From: a bacterium
GTDB lineage: Bacteria; Chlamydiota; Chlamydiia; Chlamydiales; SM23-39
Assembly (NCBI GenBank): GCA_021818045.1
Contig: JAKAFF010000055.1
Coordinates: forward strand, 1 to 7,814
DNA length: 7,814 bases
Direction of reading: 5' to 3'
Below are positions 6,523 to 7,814 of the stretch, one piece after another. The notes under the pieces were generated by a model. It was not told where the DNA came from and searched no databases. It saw only the letters and a program-made list of their open reading frames with translations. A program made the translations under genes and the position numbers. Numbering within the stretch: position 1 is the first letter of the stretch; every line of letters starts with the position of its first letter.

Positions 6523-7649
6523 TTTATATTTTGGTGCTCAGAGTGTTTCTTGATTTTTACAAGTGTTCCGTCTTTAACTTTATTCACTCCAGCTACAACC
6601 ACTCGTTCGCCTGGCTGTAATCCCGATTCGATAATCCAAAACTCCTTATACCAATTTCCCACGCTAACTGGGCGCATTTCCGCCCTTCTTTCTTCTGTAA
6701 TTACGAATACAAAATCAGAGCCTGTTCCCTGAATGATCGACTCTTGAGGGACCAAAATCGTATTCAGACGAACGGCTCCAGAGACTTTTGTATTTACAAA
6801 TTGTCCGGGTCTCAACAGGAAATCTGGATTATCAAATGTAGCGAATGCAACTAAAGTTCCTGCATTTTGGTTATATAAAGGGGAAATAAAGCTCACCTTC
6901 CCTTTATGAGGAAATGGCTGTCCTCCGCTCAAAGTGAGCGTCACATCGAAATCAAAATTGTCAGGTATCTGCCAATTGCTTAAGGTTTTAACTTGCGACA
7001 TTCGCGCAAAAAGAACCTCAGAGATATTTAACGCCACTCGGATAGGGTTTAGCGTCGACACAGTGGTTAAAGTATTATTAGAGGCTGACAATATAAGGGT
7101 GCCTTCGCTGTAATTTGCATAAGAAGTGACGCCTGCAATTGGAGACGTAATAGAGGTGCTAGCCAAATCTAAATTCGCGGCGTCGAGTTTTGCCTTAAAG
7201 GTCTCAACAGCTGCTTGTTGAGATAAAAACTGCGCCGTTGCATCATCGATGTCTTTTTTACTTGCGGCCCTTTGTTCGTACAAGGATTTAAGTCGTTGCA
7301 AACTTTCTTGAGCTTGCCAAAGACCTGCTTGTTGCTGAGCTAGATTTGCTTGGGCAATTTTTACCTCATCTTCATAGGCTCTTGCATCGATTTGAAAAAG
7401 CAGGTCGCCTTTTTGGACAAAGGTTCCTTGTTTATAGGCAATTTGTTCTAACGTGCCTGAAACATTGGAGCGAATTTGCACTTGATGAGCACTTTGTACA
7501 ATTCCAAGGAAGTCAAAGTCGACGGGGACCGATTGCGCCACCACTTGATACGCGGTGACATCGACGGGCACCTCTTGTTGTTGTGGAGGCGGTAATTGTT
7601 TACGACATGCGCATAGACCAAAAAGCATCAAAAGCATCAACTGGAACAT
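6519..7649 (-). CDS. Periplasmic adaptor (membrane fusion) lipoprotein of the RND pump
   Basis: This is a 376-residue adaptor that should bridge the RND pump and the outer-membrane channel (AcrA/MexE family). The leader is very short and ends in a lipobox, L12-C-A-C15, so Cys15 is likely lipidated and inner-membrane anchored. A Pro/Gln-rich stretch follows (PPPQQQ, 20-25). The two lipoyl half-motifs lie at about 52-90 (IRSNVSGTLEQI...GDLLFQID) and 166-200. Between them is an alpha-helical hairpin of about 91-163 rich in Ala and Gln. The beta-barrel is about 201-290 with LRPGQFV at 279-285, and the membrane-proximal domain about 293-366. The ATG at 7649 is the first possible start, because an in-frame TAG lies 6 bases upstream (7656-7658). 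No Shine-Dalgarno site is visible, and the leader has no positive charge before its hydrophobic core, which is unusual. It is the first gene of the four-gene efflux operon; its TGA overlaps the pump ATG. Confidence 0.95.
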   Translation of the reverse strand: MFQLMLLMLFGLCACRKQLPPPQQQEVPVDVTAYQVVAQSVPVDFDFLGIVQSAHQVQIRSNVSGTLEQIAYKQGTFVQKGDLLFQIDARAYEDEVKIAQANLAQQQAGLWQAQESLQRLKSLYEQRAASKKDIDDATAQFLSQQAAVETFKAKLDAANLDLASTSITSPIAGVTSYANYSEGTLILSASNNTLTTVSTLNPIRVALNISEVLFARMSQVKTLSNWQIPDNFDFDVTLTLSGGQPFPHKGKVSFISPLYNQNAGTLVAFATFDNPDFLLRPGQFVNTKVSGAVRLNTILVPQESIIQGTGSDFVFVITEERRAEMRPVSVGNWYKEFWIIESGLQPGERVVVAGVNKVKDGTLVKIKKHSEHQNIK

Positions 7650-7727
7650 ATACCGCTATATGGATAGGCCCAAAATAATAGTCAATGACTGGTCAGACAG
7701 TTTGTGGCAAAAGCGTGCGCAGTTGTG
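7650..7727. other. Short gap upstream of the efflux operon
   Basis: These 78 bases lie between the end of the partial upstream gene and the adaptor ATG. They hold the GTCA/TGAC dyads and the weak promoter described separately. No intrinsic terminator for the upstream gene is visible, so read-through from that gene into the efflux operon is possible. Confidence 0.6.
7657..7695 (-). promoter_or_regulatory. Possible promoter/operator of the efflux operon
   Basis: On the minus strand TTGACT (7680-7685) is followed after 17 bases by CATATA (7657-7662), a good -35 with a poor -10. The -35 is embedded in overlapping inverted repeats: AGTCA-A-TGACT (7680-7690) and TGAC-TG-GTCA (7686-7695). Short dyads near a -35 are typical of repressor operators such as those of TetR-family efflux regulators, but no regulator gene is visible here. 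If the -10 is right, the untranslated leader is extremely short, which would fit the absence of a ribosome binding site. This is a weak prediction. Confidence 0.3.
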
Positions 7728-7814
7728 TCAATCCAAAGTTAAAATGTCACCACCCCGATTAAAAAAGGGGATATAATTTTCTTCTTCCGCTTCCAGGCGT
7801 AGAGTGTTGGCAAG
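7728..7814 (-). CDS. C-terminal end of an unidentified protein (5' end beyond the window)
   Basis: An open frame enters from the right edge and encodes 28 residues before TGA (7728-7730). It contains LRLEAEEEN and PFFNRGGDILTLD, an acidic helix-like stretch followed by a short C-terminus. Composition looks like real protein and the strand matches the rest of the window, but I recognise no family. It ends 78 bases before the adaptor gene. In many genomes the gene ahead of an RND operon is a TetR-type repressor, and in chlamydiae the gene ahead of pal is tolB; the visible residues do not clearly support either. Confidence 0.5.
   Translation of the reverse strand, partial: LANTLRLEAEEENYIPFFNRGGDILTLD

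Noticed and set aside
7555..7776. Plus-strand 73-codon frame over the operon start region
   Set aside because: It is antisense to the adaptor leader and to the partial upstream gene, with no ribosome binding site or recognisable domain.
7754..7777. CCCC...GGGG stem with a following TATAAT-like hexamer on the plus strand
   Set aside because: The stem is only four pairs with a ten-base loop and falls inside the partial minus-strand coding frame; no plus-strand gene follows within the window.

Overview
The window looks like part of a chromosome from an environmental, Chlamydia-related bacterium (order Chlamydiales, outside the Chlamydiaceae). This assignment rests on the N-terminal region of the Pal lipoprotein at the left edge, which resembles Pal from amoeba-associated chlamydiae. 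It is inferred from memory of that family and not from a search. Base composition is moderate by eye. Every protein-coding gene I can support lies on the minus strand, so transcription runs from right to left.

Read in the direction of transcription, the window opens with the last 28 codons of an unidentified gene (7814 to 7728). A gap of 78 bases follows, holding overlapping short inverted repeats that could be an operator-promoter region. Next come four efflux genes packed end to end: a periplasmic adaptor lipoprotein (membrane fusion protein, 7649-6519), an RND inner-membrane pump of the AcrB/MexF class (6522-3460), an outer-membrane channel lipoprotein of the OprM/NodT class (3463-2045) and a 12-helix MFS drug/proton antiporter (2048-837). 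Each of the three junctions is the same 4-base ATGA overlap of start and stop codons, so the four proteins are probably made from one message by coupled translation. The pump keeps all the proton-relay residues known from AcrB, so the tripartite system looks functional. The MFS protein could feed substrates to the periplasm for the tripartite pump to expel, or act alone.

After the MFS gene there is a 237-base gap. It contains a 78-base near-perfect palindrome (726-803) with no T-run at either exit, more like a small mobile palindromic element than a classical terminator. The window ends inside pal (599 to 1), an OmpA-like peptidoglycan-associated lipoprotein with its own strong ribosome binding site. 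In the Chlamydiaceae pal normally follows tolB directly. Here the gene upstream of pal is the efflux cassette, so the cassette may have been inserted into, or rearranged next to, the tol-pal cluster.

I see no tRNA, rRNA, CRISPR array, transposase or phage gene. The most unusual items are the four-gene coupled RND plus MFS layout, the palindrome, and the position next to pal.
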